A stretch of DNA of 38,222 nucleotides from Streptomyces ochraceiscleroticus (GTDB taxonomy: Bacteria > Actinomycetota > Actinomycetes > Streptomycetales > Streptomycetaceae), in assembly GCF_000720485.1 (NCBI RefSeq), contig NZ_JOAX01000048.1, forward strand, positions 1 through 38,222, read 5' to 3'. The position numbers were made by a program, and so were the translations under genes. How positions within the stretch are numbered: the stretch's first letter is position 1; each line of letters opens with the position of its first letter. The notes under the pieces are model-generated. The model was not told where the DNA came from, did not search any database, and saw only the letters and a program-made list of their open reading frames with translations. This document shows positions 26,164 through 34,829 of the stretch, in pieces.

Positions 26164-27726
26164 GTGAAGCGGCGCACACTTCTGCAGGCGGGCGGCGGAC
26201 TCGCGGCGACCACGGCGGCCTGGGCGGTGGCAGGCGGTACGGGAGCGGGCCACGCGGCCACGAAGGCGGGCGGCGCCCGCGCGACTACGGGGGCCGCGGC
26301 CGCCAAGACCTCCTGGGACGCGCTCCGCACGGGCCTGGACGGGCAGCTCATACGGCCGGGCGACGCCGCGTACACCACGGCGCGCCGCCTCTACAACACC
26401 CGTTACGACACGCTGAAGCCCGCGGCCGTGGCGTACGTGAAGCACGCCGCCGACATAGCCGAGTGCCTGGCGTTCGCGCGCCGCCACGGCACACCCGTCG
26501 CCATCCGTAACGGCGGCCACTCCTACGCCGGCTGGTCCAGCGGCGACAACCGACTGATCGTCGACGTCTCCGCGCTCTCCAAGGTCGCCGCGCCGTCCGG
26601 CGGCACCACCCGCATTGGCGCCGGCGCCAAGCTGATCGACGTCTACGAGGGCCTGGGCAAGCACGGCGTGACGGTCCCCGGCGGCTCCTGCCCGACCGTC
26701 GGCGTCTCCGGCCTCACCCTCGGCGGCGGCCACGGCGTCGTCTCCCGCGCGTACGGCCTGACCTGCGACAGCCTCGTCGGCGCGACGCTCGTCACGGCCG
26801 ACGGCAAGACCCTGCACTGCGACGCGAAGGAGCACGCCGACCTCTTCTGGGCGCTGCGCGGCGCGGGCAACGGCAACTTCGGCGTGGTCACCGAGCTGCG
26901 CTTCCGTACGCACAAGGCCCCGAAGGCGGTCATGGCGTACCTGACGTGGCCGTGGTCCAAGGCCGCTGCCGTGCTGCGCTCCTGGCAGGAGTGGGGCCCG
27001 GCGCAGGCCGACGAGATCTGGTCGAGCTGCCACCTGGACGCGCGCCCCGGCTCCATCCCCACGGTCTCCGTCGCCGCGTTCTCGCTCGGTTCGTACCGCG
27101 ACCTCCAGAACGCCGTCGACAAGCTCGCCGACCGCGCGGGCGGCCCCGGCCCGGCCTCCTCCGTCTCGCTGACGCCCAAGCCGTACCTGGACGCGATGGA
27201 GGCGTACGCGGGCTGCTCGACGAAGACCACCGCCCAGTGCCACCAGCCGGGCAAGGTCCCCGGGCACACCACCTCCGGGCAGTTGGGCCGGGAGACCTAC
27301 GCGGCCCGCTCGGACTTCTTCGACCGCTCACTGAGCACGGCGGGCATCCGTACGGTCATCGACCAGATCGAACGCGCGGGCCGCAGCGGCGTCAACGGCA
27401 ACGTCGCCTTCACCGCCCTGGGTGGCGCGATCAACCGCGTGCGGCCGACCGCCACGGCCTTTGTGCACCGCCGCTCACGCTTCCTCGCGCAGTACCTCGC
27501 CTCCTGGGCCCCGAGCGGCACGGGCAAGGCCCAGAACGCCTGGCTGGGCGGCATGCACACCGCGATGCGCCGGTACGCCTCCGGCGCCGCCTACCAGAAC
27601 TACGCCGACCCGGCCCTGAAGGACTGGAAGCAGGCGTACTACGGAGCGGCCGCCGACCGCCTCACGAAGGTGAAGCAGGCGTACGACCCGCAGCACCTGT
27701 TCCGGACGTTCCCGCAGGCGCTGTAG
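26164..27726 (+). CDS. Tat-exported FAD-dependent oxidase (berberine-bridge type, bicovalent flavin)
   Basis: 520 residues. A twin-arginine signal starts MKRRTLLQAGGGLAATT. The FAD-binding PCMH-type domain contains H119 (RNGGHSYAG) and C176 (GGSCPTVGVSGLTLGGGHG), the pair that binds FAD covalently at two points in berberine-bridge and sugar oxidases. The C-terminal BBE motif is NYADPAL followed by YYGAAADRLTKVKQAYDP. It oxidises an alcohol or sugar with O2 outside the cell; the substrate is unknown. The GTG at 26164 follows AAGGGGG and gives a proper Tat signal; longer frames start in repeat DNA. Confidence 0.9.
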   Translation: MKRRTLLQAGGGLAATTAAWAVAGGTGAGHAATKAGGARATTGAAAAKTSWDALRTGLDGQLIRPGDAAYTTARRLYNTRYDTLKPAAVAYVKHAADIAECLAFARRHGTPVAIRNGGHSYAGWSSGDNRLIVDVSALSKVAAPSGGTTRIGAGAKLIDVYEGLGKHGVTVPGGSCPTVGVSGLTLGGGHGVVSRAYGLTCDSLVGATLVTADGKTLHCDAKEHADLFWALRGAGNGNFGVVTELRFRTHKAPKAVMAYLTWPWSKAAAVLRSWQEWGPAQADEIWSSCHLDARPGSIPTVSVAAFSLGSYRDLQNAVDKLADRAGGPGPASSVSLTPKPYLDAMEAYAGCSTKTTAQCHQPGKVPGHTTSGQLGRETYAARSDFFDRSLSTAGIRTVIDQIERAGRSGVNGNVAFTALGGAINRVRPTATAFVHRRSRFLAQYLASWAPSGTGKAQNAWLGGMHTAMRRYASGAAYQNYADPALKDWKQAYYGAAADRLTKVKQAYDPQHLFRTFPQAL

Positions 27727-27774
27727 GAAGCCGGCTCTGCAGGCCCTGTAGGCGGCCGGTTTTCTGAGTACACG

Positions 27775-27805
27775 TCGGCCCCGCCCGGAGACCGGGCGGG
27801 GCCGA
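27775..27805. terminator. Bidirectional hairpin terminator
   Basis: A perfect 14-bp stem, TCGGCCCCGCCCGG with its complement, closes on AGA. It lies between the convergent flavin-oxidase and PAP2 genes, about 50 bp after the first stop. Confidence 0.85.
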
Positions 27806-27808
27806 TAC

Positions 27809-27850
27809 GTGTCCGTCCCTCGGATCAGGGTGTCCGTCCCTCGGATCAGG
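27809..27850. repeat. Exact 21-bp tandem duplication over the PAP2 stop codon
   Basis: Two identical 21-bp copies (27809-27829, 27830-27850; unit starts GTGTCCGTCCCTCGG) directly adjoin the terminator. The PAP2 stop codon lies in the second copy. Perfect identity suggests a recent slippage event. Confidence 0.9.
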
Positions 27851-28664
27851 CCGCGAGGTCCTTGTCCCGGTCCTTGCGGCCGGCCGGTACGCCCTCCGTA
27901 CGGCGCGGCGCGCCGGCCGGGCCGGGCGGCTCCGGAAACCCGTCGGGGCCCCCGGCCCCGACGGCACCGGCCGCCCCCGCGGGCCCGAACGCGTCCGTCA
28001 CAGCCGCGCCGTCCCCCTCGCCCGCTCCGCCTACGTGCGCCGTGCCCGCGCGGGGCACCTGGACCAGCGCCCCGATACGGGAGGCCGCGATCGCCTTCAT
28101 GAGCGGCACGAGCAGCGCCTGGGCGAGCGGCGCGAACAGCAGCGCGACCGCCGTGCCCAGCGCGAACCCGCCGATGACGTCCGTCGGGTAGTGCACACCC
28201 ATGTAGACCCGGCACAGGCCCTCCAGGAGCGCCAGGCCGATGCCGATGAGCCCGTACTTGCGGTGCGCGATGAAGATGCCGACGCCGATGGCCATCGTCA
28301 GCGTGGCGTGATCGCTCACGAACGAGAAGTCGTTCTTGCCCTGGACCAGGACCTCCAGGCCCTGGTGGTCCCTGAACGGGCGTGGCCGCGCCACGAACTC
28401 CCGGATCGGGATGTTGGCCAGCAGCGCGATGCCGGCGGCCAGCGGCGCCCACACCAGGCCCGCCACGGCGGCAGGCGCGTCGGCCTTCTTACGGGCGCCC
28501 CACCAGCCGATGAGGCACAGGATCGCCAGCCCGGCGATGATGCCGTACTCGCCGACGTACTCCATCACCTGGTCGAACCAGTGCGGAGCGTCCTTGGCGA
28601 GGCCGTTGACCTCGTAGAGCAGGCCAACGTCGGGGTTCGACCCGTCCAGTGCGAGTCCAGCCAT
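27846..28664 (-). CDS. PAP2-family membrane phosphatase
   Basis: 272 residues with five to six membrane segments and a cytoplasmic Gly/Pro/Ala-rich tail of about 80 residues. Phosphatase motifs are in order: REFVARPRP (C1, with an Arg replacing the usual leading Lys), FVSDHAT (C2, SDH instead of SGH) and RVYMGVHYPTDVIGG (C3, with the catalytic His). Members dephosphorylate undecaprenyl pyrophosphate or phosphatidate; UppP-like recycling for wall synthesis is an inference. The ATG at 28664 follows GGGG. It lies just downstream of the wall-hydrolase gene on the same strand, 233 bp away, with no recognised signal between. Confidence 0.88.
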   Translation of the reverse strand: MAGLALDGSNPDVGLLYEVNGLAKDAPHWFDQVMEYVGEYGIIAGLAILCLIGWWGARKKADAPAAVAGLVWAPLAAGIALLANIPIREFVARPRPFRDHQGLEVLVQGKNDFSFVSDHATLTMAIGVGIFIAHRKYGLIGIGLALLEGLCRVYMGVHYPTDVIGGFALGTAVALLFAPLAQALLVPLMKAIAASRIGALVQVPRAGTAHVGGAGEGDGAAVTDAFGPAGAAGAVGAGGPDGFPEPPGPAGAPRRTEGVPAGRKDRDKDLAA

Positions 28665-28897
28665 GTGCCGGGGCCCCTAACCTTTCGCGCGCGTGAGCGC
28701 CGTCCGAGTGCTGCCAACCCCCGTGGTCGCCGAGCAATTGCGGTGTGCGCTGCGCTGTGCATCAGCCGTGCTCCGGCAGCGCCGCTCACACCCACTCCAA
28801 GGAAACGTCATGCGCCAGCGCGACGTTCCACATTCCACCGGATGATCACCAGGACGTTATCGAAGCTTGACTCATCTCCGCAGCTCAGGCCCCATGT

Positions 28898-29899
28898 TCA
28901 CGCAGCGTTCCGACGGGGGAGCGCTTTTGCGCCATCTTCCGTGACGCGAGTGGCGCCGATGTAGTCAGGCGTATCGATCTTGTCGAAGCGGATCACCGCC
29001 CCCGTGTACGGAGCGTTGATCATGTAGCCGCCCCCCACGTAGATCCCGACATGGTGGATCGACCGCGGGTCCTTCAGGTCGTACGCGAAGAACACCAGGT
29101 CCCCGGGGAGCAGCTCGTCCCGCTTCGGATGCGGCCCGGCGTTCCACTGGTCGTTGGCGACGCGGGGCAGTTCGACTCCGACCGACTTGAACGCGGCCTT
29201 GGTCAGGCCCGAGCAGTCGAACCGGCCTCCCTGGTCCGCCGTTCCGTTCCCGCCCCACAGGTACGGCGTGCCGAGCTTCTTCTGTGCGTAGTAAATGGCC
29301 CCGGCCGCCTGCTGCGAGGGCTGCACCCGCTCGACCGGCGCCTCGAAGCTCTTCGCGAGGGTGGTGATGACCTTGACGTAATTCTGCGTCTCCCGGTACG
29401 GCGGCACGCCGTCGTGCTGAATGACCCGATAGGCGCCGGCGTTGTACGCCGCGAGCATGTTGTGCGTCGCGTCGCCCGGGACATCCTTCACATAGTTGGC
29501 CAATTCACAGTCGTACGACGCCGCCGACGCGATCGCGTCGACCGGGTCCCACACATCCTTGTCGCCGTCCTTGTCGCCGTCGACGCCGTGCGTGGCCCAG
29601 GTGCCGGGGATGAACTGCGCGAGCCCCTGCGCCGCCGCCGGGCTCTGCGCCTTGGGGTTCCAGCCGCTCTCCTGGTAGAGCTGCGCGGCCAGCAGCGCGG
29701 GGTTGATCGCGGGGCACAGCGCGCCCCACTTCTGCACGAGCGGCTGGTACGCCGCCGGCACCGCGCCCTTCGCCAGTCCGACGACCCGCCCCGCGGCCCC
29801 GCCGAGCCCGGCCGCCGCGTACGTACCGATGATCAGCAGCGCGAGAAAACAGGCCCCGAGGCCCGCACCGATCCCCGCACCCACCCAGACCTTGCGCAC
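28898..29899 (-). CDS. Lytic transglycosylase - NlpC/P60 wall hydrolase (VirB1-like role)
   Basis: About 333 residues from GTG 29899, preceded by GAGG; GTG 29911 is an alternative. An N-terminal membrane anchor (GAGIGAGLGACFLALLIIGTY) leads to a soluble lytic transglycosylase domain with catalytic E77 (LYQESGWNP) and AQGLAQFIPGTW, AAYNAGAY. A DxDxD-rich loop (DGDKDGDKD) may bind calcium. The C-terminal NlpC/P60 domain has C229 (RFDCSGL) and H283 (IHHVGIYVG). It therefore cuts both glycan and peptide, as in the VirB1-type hydrolases of Gram-positive conjugation systems. It diverges from the VirB2-like gene, so it is probably part of that machine. Confidence 0.9.
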   Translation of the reverse strand: MRKVWVGAGIGAGLGACFLALLIIGTYAAAGLGGAAGRVVGLAKGAVPAAYQPLVQKWGALCPAINPALLAAQLYQESGWNPKAQSPAAAQGLAQFIPGTWATHGVDGDKDGDKDVWDPVDAIASAASYDCELANYVKDVPGDATHNMLAAYNAGAYRVIQHDGVPPYRETQNYVKVITTLAKSFEAPVERVQPSQQAAGAIYYAQKKLGTPYLWGGNGTADQGGRFDCSGLTKAAFKSVGVELPRVANDQWNAGPHPKRDELLPGDLVFFAYDLKDPRSIHHVGIYVGGGYMINAPYTGAVIRFDKIDTPDYIGATRVTEDGAKALPRRNAA

Positions 29900-30287
29900 C
29901 GCACCCCTCACCCCCAAGTCGACCCCCGTCAGGCTACCGACGAACCGTGTCCGTGTCCGCCCCGCCTCAAACCGGCGTTCTCCGCACACAGTTCCCCTCG
30001 GCCACGGCCGCGCCGCCCGCGCCCACCCTCGGCCCGCCCGACCGCGATCAACCGCTGCTCGACCGCCGACCGACCGTCAATTGCTCAGCGTGACCGCGCG
30101 TGGTACACACGGTGAAAATGCCGGGCCCTGCGGACGACGTGTGCACCCCTGCCCTCGCCGCCCACACGGGATCCGCCAAAGTTTGACGGCAAGTCGACAT
30201 CGTCACGGGCAATCGTCAGCGAAGATAGAGGCTGGCCGTGCCATGTGGTACGGGAGACAACTACCCAATAGGGGCGGTGAGTTCAAA
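29900..30287. other. Divergent promoter region of the secretion-like cluster
   Basis: 388 bp between the wall-hydrolase gene and the VirB2-like gene. It must hold both promoters, but I find no convincing -35/-10 pair; TTGACG at 30183-30188 has no good partner. The ribosome site of the VirB2-like gene (GGTGAG) lies near 30276. No terminator or RNA was recognised. Confidence 0.5.
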
Positions 30288-30596
30288 ATGTTCATTGCGG
30301 CCGAAAAGGGCGACATCACCACCATTATCGGCGGAATCGCCCCTGACTGGGGCCCGTTCGGGAGTCTCGGCAACGAGGCACGCGTCATGGTCGAAGTGGT
30401 GATGGCGGTGGCCATCCTCCTCTGTCTCGGCATCGCGATCTGGGGTGCGGCGAAGCAGCGCATCGGCGCCACGGCCCTCCGCGACACCTTCAGCGCCGAG
30501 CAGGGCAAGGGCCTGATCGTCGCCGGCCTGACCGGCGTCTTCATCATCGGGTCCCTGGGCACCCTCTTCACCATCGTCTACGGGATGGCGGTCTAG
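30288..30596 (+). CDS. VirB2/pilin-like small membrane protein
   Basis: 102 residues with two hydrophobic helices: about 35-53 (VEVVMAVAILLCLGIAIWG) and about 76-98 (LIVAGLTGVFIIGSLGTLFTIVYG), joined by a short polar loop. This two-helix layout and size match VirB2/TrbC-type pilins and the PrgL-type small subunits of Gram-positive conjugation systems. There is no clear signal peptide; an acidic N-terminus (FIAAEKGDITTIIGG) precedes helix 1. ATG 30288 follows GGTGAG. The next gene of the set is 446 bp downstream, so this one may be transcribed and dosed separately. Confidence 0.75.
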   Translation: MFIAAEKGDITTIIGGIAPDWGPFGSLGNEARVMVEVVMAVAILLCLGIAIWGAAKQRIGATALRDTFSAEQGKGLIVAGLTGVFIIGSLGTLFTIVYGMAV

Positions 30597-31042
30597 CCGG
30601 CCGAAACGTCACCGCCCGTCAGGACGCCCGCCGGGCCGCGCGGCAGCCCGCCGCGCACCGGCCGTCGCCTTCCGTCCCGTACATCCGTCTTACGCTCGTC
30701 CGTACGCCCCGCCCATCCGTCCACGCGCCCACCGCGCGCTCTTCCGCGCCGCGCCCCGGCTCACGTCCCATGGTCGTCGTCTGTGCGCGGCCGCCCCACC
30801 TGGCCCACATTCCCACCCGAGGCCACATGCTGATGCCCACTCCGTCCACCCACCCACAGCGGATTCCGAACCCGCCGCGTAGTTATCCACAGGCGCTGCG
30901 GGCGGGTTCGCCGTTCCGTCACAGTGGGGTGTACTCGTACCAGGACGCCCTGGCCGCCTCGCACGCGGCTACGGTCGTACCCGGGTTGCGGCAAGGCGAC
31001 GGCGAAAGCGGCAGCGATGCCGGTTGAGGGGGCACAGGCACC
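30597..31042. other. 446-bp gap inside the secretion-like cluster, with a DnaA-box match
   Basis: No intact gene is visible. A plus-strand open frame (30770-31027, 85 codons) has no ribosome site and random-looking Pro/His/Arg-rich content. TTATCCACA at 30883-30891 is a perfect E. coli-type DnaA box. GAGGGGGC near 31026 and AGGCACC near 31036 are the ribosome-site candidates of the next gene. A promoter is expected here but I could not identify one. Confidence 0.5.
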
Positions 31043-31906
31043 ATGAGTCTCGGAGATGACGGAGCGTACGGCGGCGGGGAGTACGGCGGCCAGGGTCCCA
31101 CCGGCCAGACGCGCACCAGACTTCCCGGCGGCGAGGGCGATGTGTACGGCACCGGCCGCCGCCCCCGCAGCGGCATGTCCAGCCGCAACCTGGTGACGAT
31201 CGTCGGCGTGGTCGTGCTGCTCATCGCAGCCATCGCCTTCGCCAACCGCGGCACCGGCCCCTCCACTTCGGACTCCCCCAACACCAAAACCGGCGCCCCT
31301 GCCGCCCAGCCCACCAGCCCGACGGGCGAGCACCCGGTCTCCGGCGAAAACGCCAAGAACCCCACCATCCCCTCCGGCTTCCCCAAGACAGAACAGGGAG
31401 CACAGTCGGCGGCGGCGAACTATGCGGTGGCGCTCGCCAGTGACGGCATGTACAAATCCGACGCGCGCGACGCGATCGTCGACGCGGTGTACGCCCCGGC
31501 CGCCGCGGCCGCCCGCAAGGAGAGTCTGCGCAAGGTCTACGACGACCCGGAATTCCTGGCCGGCGTCGGCCTCGGCAAGGACGGCACCGCACCGGACGGC
31601 ATGACGTTCGTGTCCCGGGCGAACCCGGTGGGCACCAAGGTCGAGAAGTTCGGGGGGACGTCCGCCAGGGTCTCCGTCTGGTACTCCTCCCTGTTCGGCC
31701 TCGCCGGTGAAGGATCGGAGAACCCGGTCACCGAGAGCTGGTACACGACCACGATGAAGCTGCAGTGGGTCAGTGGTGACTGGAAGGTCACCGACGTCTC
31801 GCAGAAGAAGGGGCCGGCGCCGGTCGGCCGCGACCAGGCCGCCGCGACGGCCGAGGAGATGTCCAAGGCCGTCGAAGGGTTCGGAGGGTTCACGTATGCC
31901 CGGTAA
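31043..31906 (+). CDS. VirB8/TcpC-like bitopic protein
   Basis: 287 residues. A Gly-rich cytoplasmic N-terminus of about 48 residues precedes one membrane helix (about 49-67, NLVTIVGVVVLLIAAIAF), a Ser/Thr/Pro linker and an extracellular domain (about 115-275). The end of that domain, VTESWYTTTMKLQWVSGDWKVTDVSQKKGP, reads like the NTF2-like fold of VirB8/TcpC (inference). VirB8-type proteins scaffold the channel. The ATG at 31043 is followed by an open frame that overlaps the next gene by 11 bp, showing tight coupling. Confidence 0.75.
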   Translation: MSLGDDGAYGGGEYGGQGPTGQTRTRLPGGEGDVYGTGRRPRSGMSSRNLVTIVGVVVLLIAAIAFANRGTGPSTSDSPNTKTGAPAAQPTSPTGEHPVSGENAKNPTIPSGFPKTEQGAQSAAANYAVALASDGMYKSDARDAIVDAVYAPAAAAARKESLRKVYDDPEFLAGVGLGKDGTAPDGMTFVSRANPVGTKVEKFGGTSARVSVWYSSLFGLAGEGSENPVTESWYTTTMKLQWVSGDWKVTDVSQKKGPAPVGRDQAAATAEEMSKAVEGFGGFTYAR

Positions 31907-33248
31907 GCCTCAACTCACCGGTACACCCGGCCGCCGCACTCTGTCACTCGCGGCGCTGTTCGCCGGCGTCCAGACGTGGGCCGTCCTCTTCGCCTCGCGC
32001 GCCTTCGCCGAGCCGTCACCGAAGCCGAGCGACAACCCCTGCGACCTCCTCACCGACAAGGCCAAGGAGCTCTGCGAGGAACGCGGCTCGGGAGGGACCG
32101 GCGGTTCGTCCAATTCTCCCGCCATCGGCGACAGCAACCCCCTCGATCCCCTCCAGTCCCTCGCCAAGGGCTGTGCCGACGCCGCCGCGTGGATCGTGAC
32201 CAAGCTGTCCGACGCCGTGAAGGCGACCTCTCAGGTGGACTTCACGAACGCCGCGTTCCTGCGGCAGTACGCCGTCGTCTTCGCCGCGTCCACGATCCTC
32301 ACGCTCGTGCTCTGGCTGCTCGCCGTGGCCAAGCGCGCCGTCCGCGGCGTACGCCTCACCGAAGCCATCGGTGAGGCGGTCGGCTTCCTGTGGCTCACCG
32401 TCCTCGCCTCCGCCTTCACCCCCCTGATCCTCTACACCGTCGTCTCCGCCACCGACGGCGTCACCGAGATCATCGCGAAGGGGACGGGCGCCCAGACGGA
32501 CATCTTCTTCGGGTCGTTCTCGGAGGCCCTCAAGAAGGGCACGGACATCGGCGGCGGCCCGATCATGCTGATCGTCGTCGCCCTCGTGTCCGTCCTCGCC
32601 GCCGGCATCCTCTGGCTGGAGCTGGTGATCCGCGCCGCCCTGCTGTACGTCGGCGCGCTGCTGGGCACGGTCGTCTACGCCGGCCTCGTCGACAAGAACA
32701 TGTGGGGCCACGTCCGCCGCTGGGCCGGCATCATGATCGCGGTGATCATGGTGAAACCGGTCATCGTGATCGTGCTGGGCATCGCCGGCGCCCTCTCCTC
32801 CGAGAGGGGCCCCGACTCCTTCTCCGCCATCGTCTCCGGCCTCGCCATCATCCTGCTCGCCATCTTCGCGAGCGCGATGATCTACCGCTTCGTCCCCGGC
32901 TTCGGCGACGAGATCATGGCGGCGCGTACGAGCAAGAAGGCGGCGACGGACGGCAGTCAGGCCGCCGCGCTCATCTCCTCCCCCGCCGCCCTGGTCTCCC
33001 AGGGCATCAAGACCCACAGCTCACGCAACGGCGGCGGCAACACCGGCGACAACGGCAGCAGCGGCGGCCAGTCCCGCCCGGCCGACGCCGTGGCCGGCGG
33101 CGTCGCCGCGCACAGCTCCCGCAGCGGCTCCGGCGGCTCCGGCGCGGCCGCCCCGCCCGCACCCCGTACGAGCCCAGGCCCCCGCCCCGGCGCGGCCTCG
33201 GGCGGTTCCGCCCGCACCGGCAAAACAGCAGGAGGTGATGGGCGTTGA
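31896..33248 (+). CDS. VirB6/TrbL-like polytopic membrane protein
   Basis: 450 residues. A cleavable signal peptide ends AFA (residue 38), followed by a Cys-containing external segment (CDLLTDKAKELCEE) and five or six membrane helices between residues about 127 and 331 (AVVFAASTILTLVLWLLAVA; AVGFLWLTVLASAFTPLILY; IMLIVVALVSVLAAGILW; IMIAVIMVKPVIVIVLGIAG). The C-terminal 110 residues are Gly/Ser/Pro-rich. This is the layout of VirB6/TrbL channel components. ATG 31896 follows GGAGGG and overlaps the previous gene. The stop overlaps the TTG start of the next gene by 4 bp. Confidence 0.8.
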   Translation: MPGKPQLTGTPGRRTLSLAALFAGVQTWAVLFASRAFAEPSPKPSDNPCDLLTDKAKELCEERGSGGTGGSSNSPAIGDSNPLDPLQSLAKGCADAAAWIVTKLSDAVKATSQVDFTNAAFLRQYAVVFAASTILTLVLWLLAVAKRAVRGVRLTEAIGEAVGFLWLTVLASAFTPLILYTVVSATDGVTEIIAKGTGAQTDIFFGSFSEALKKGTDIGGGPIMLIVVALVSVLAAGILWLELVIRAALLYVGALLGTVVYAGLVDKNMWGHVRRWAGIMIAVIMVKPVIVIVLGIAGALSSERGPDSFSAIVSGLAIILLAIFASAMIYRFVPGFGDEIMAARTSKKAATDGSQAAALISSPAALVSQGIKTHSSRNGGGNTGDNGSSGGQSRPADAVAGGVAAHSSRSGSGGSGAAAPPAPRTSPGPRPGAASGGSARTGKTAGGDGR

Positions 33249-34807
33249 GCACTCAGTCCCACCCGGTCACGCCCCGACGCACATATCTGATCGGCCGCGC
33301 CCGCCCCAACGCCGTCATCGGCAAGAACCGCGAGACCGGCGAGATCGCCCTGATCATCGCCGGCGCGTTCCTCGGCATGATGTGCGGCCTCCTCGTGCCC
33401 GTCCTGCCGCTGCGCATCGTGACGCTCACCGGCTTCCCGATGCTCGCCCTGGCCGCGGTGTACGTCCCGTACCGCGGCCGGACGTTCTACAAGTGGTTCG
33501 AGATCAACCGCAGTTACAAGCGGACGCTGCGCAGGGGCACGACGTACCGCTCCGCCGCCCCCGAGGCCGGCATCAGCCTGGACGGCCGCGAGGTGGAGAT
33601 CGGCCCGCCGCCCGGCATCGGCCGCATCAACTGGCTCTCCGCGCCCTTCGGCCCGGACGAGATCGCCGTCCTGCTGCACGCCGACCGCCGCACGGTCACC
33701 GCGGCGATAGAGATCGAGGGCCCGGGCGTCGGCCTGCGCGACAGCGAGGACCAGGAGGCCCTGGTCGACCGCTTCGGGACGCTGCTGAAGCACGTCGCGA
33801 ACGGCGACGGCTTCGTGACCCGCCTGCAGATGCTCGCCCGCACCCTCCCCGCCGACCCGGACGCGCACGCCAAGGACGTCGCCCAGCGCGGCGACCGGAA
33901 CTCCCCGGCCTGGCTGCAGGACTCCTACGACCAGCTGCAGTCGATGGTCTCCACCTCCTCCGAGCAGCACCGCGCGTACCTCGTCGCCTGCATGCACTAC
34001 ACCCGCGAGCTGGCCGCCGAGGCGGAGACCATGGCCCGCGCCGCGCGCGTGCACAACGGCGGACTGCTGCGGAAGCGCCTGGACAAGGACGCGGGCCTCG
34101 CCGTCGTCATGGCCCGCGAGCTGACCGACATCTGCGCCCGCCTCGCCGAGGCCGACATCCGCGTACGCCAGCCCCTCGGCCAGGCCCGGCTCGCCTCCCT
34201 CGTGCACTCCATGTACGACCCGGACCACCCCATCGACCACATCCAGGCGATGAGCAAGCGCAACGCCTGGCCGGCCGAGCTGGACGCCATGGAGCCCACG
34301 TACCTCCAGGCCAAGACGCGCGAGTCGACGACCCGCGCGCCCTGGTGCCACGCCACCGCGTGGGTCAAGGAGTGGCCGCTGACCCCGGTCGGCGTCAACT
34401 TCCTCGCACCATTGCTCGTGCACACCCCTGATGTGATCCGTACGGTCGCGGTCTGCATGGACCTGGAACCGACCGAGGTCGCGATCGAACGCATGCTGAC
34501 CGAGAAGACGAACGACGACGCGGAGGCCAGCCGCGCGGCCAAGATGAACCGCGTCGTGGACCCGCGCGACGTCGCCCACCACGGCCGCGTCGACCAGCGC
34601 GGTGAGGACCTGGCGTCCGGCGCTGCCGGTGTGAACCTCGTCGGTTACCTCACCGTCTCGTCCCGCTCCCCCGAGGCGCTGGCCCGCGACAAGCGGACCA
34701 TCCGCGCCTCGGCCGGCAAGTCCTACCTCAAGCTGGAGTGGTGCGACCGCGAGCACCACAGGGCCTTCGTCAACACGCTTCCGTTCGCGACCGGGATCCG
34801 CCGCTAA
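33245..34807 (+). CDS. SCO6880-family protein (PrgI plus VirB4 N-terminal half, no ATPase)
   Basis: 520 residues. Two N-terminal helices (about 32-75, EIALIIAGAFLGMMCGLLVP and IVTLTGFPMLALAAVYVPY) resemble PrgI/VirB3. The remainder matches the N-terminal domain of VirB4/TraC (AVLLHADRRTVTAAIEIEG near 140; LVGYLTVSSRSPEAL near 460). I see no Walker A or B motif, so the ATPase half is the separate next gene. The TTG start at 33245 has a strong AGGAGG nine bases upstream and overlaps the previous stop (TTGA). It ends 22 bp before the ATPase gene. Confidence 0.85.
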   Translation: MSTQSHPVTPRRTYLIGRARPNAVIGKNRETGEIALIIAGAFLGMMCGLLVPVLPLRIVTLTGFPMLALAAVYVPYRGRTFYKWFEINRSYKRTLRRGTTYRSAAPEAGISLDGREVEIGPPPGIGRINWLSAPFGPDEIAVLLHADRRTVTAAIEIEGPGVGLRDSEDQEALVDRFGTLLKHVANGDGFVTRLQMLARTLPADPDAHAKDVAQRGDRNSPAWLQDSYDQLQSMVSTSSEQHRAYLVACMHYTRELAAEAETMARAARVHNGGLLRKRLDKDAGLAVVMARELTDICARLAEADIRVRQPLGQARLASLVHSMYDPDHPIDHIQAMSKRNAWPAELDAMEPTYLQAKTRESTTRAPWCHATAWVKEWPLTPVGVNFLAPLLVHTPDVIRTVAVCMDLEPTEVAIERMLTEKTNDDAEASRAAKMNRVVDPRDVAHHGRVDQRGEDLASGAAGVNLVGYLTVSSRSPEALARDKRTIRASAGKSYLKLEWCDREHHRAFVNTLPFATGIRR

Positions 34808-34829
34808 GCCGCTGGGAGGCGCGTACGTC

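Noticed and set aside
25356..26510. Long plus-strand frame through the 21-bp repeats into the flavin oxidase gene
   Set aside because: It is open only because the repeat unit is seven codons long; the part over the oxidase gene is out of its frame.
30770..31027. 85-codon plus-strand frame between the VirB2-like and VirB8-like genes
   Set aside because: No ribosome site, composition rich in Pro/His/Arg, and no membrane or fold pattern; treated as non-coding.
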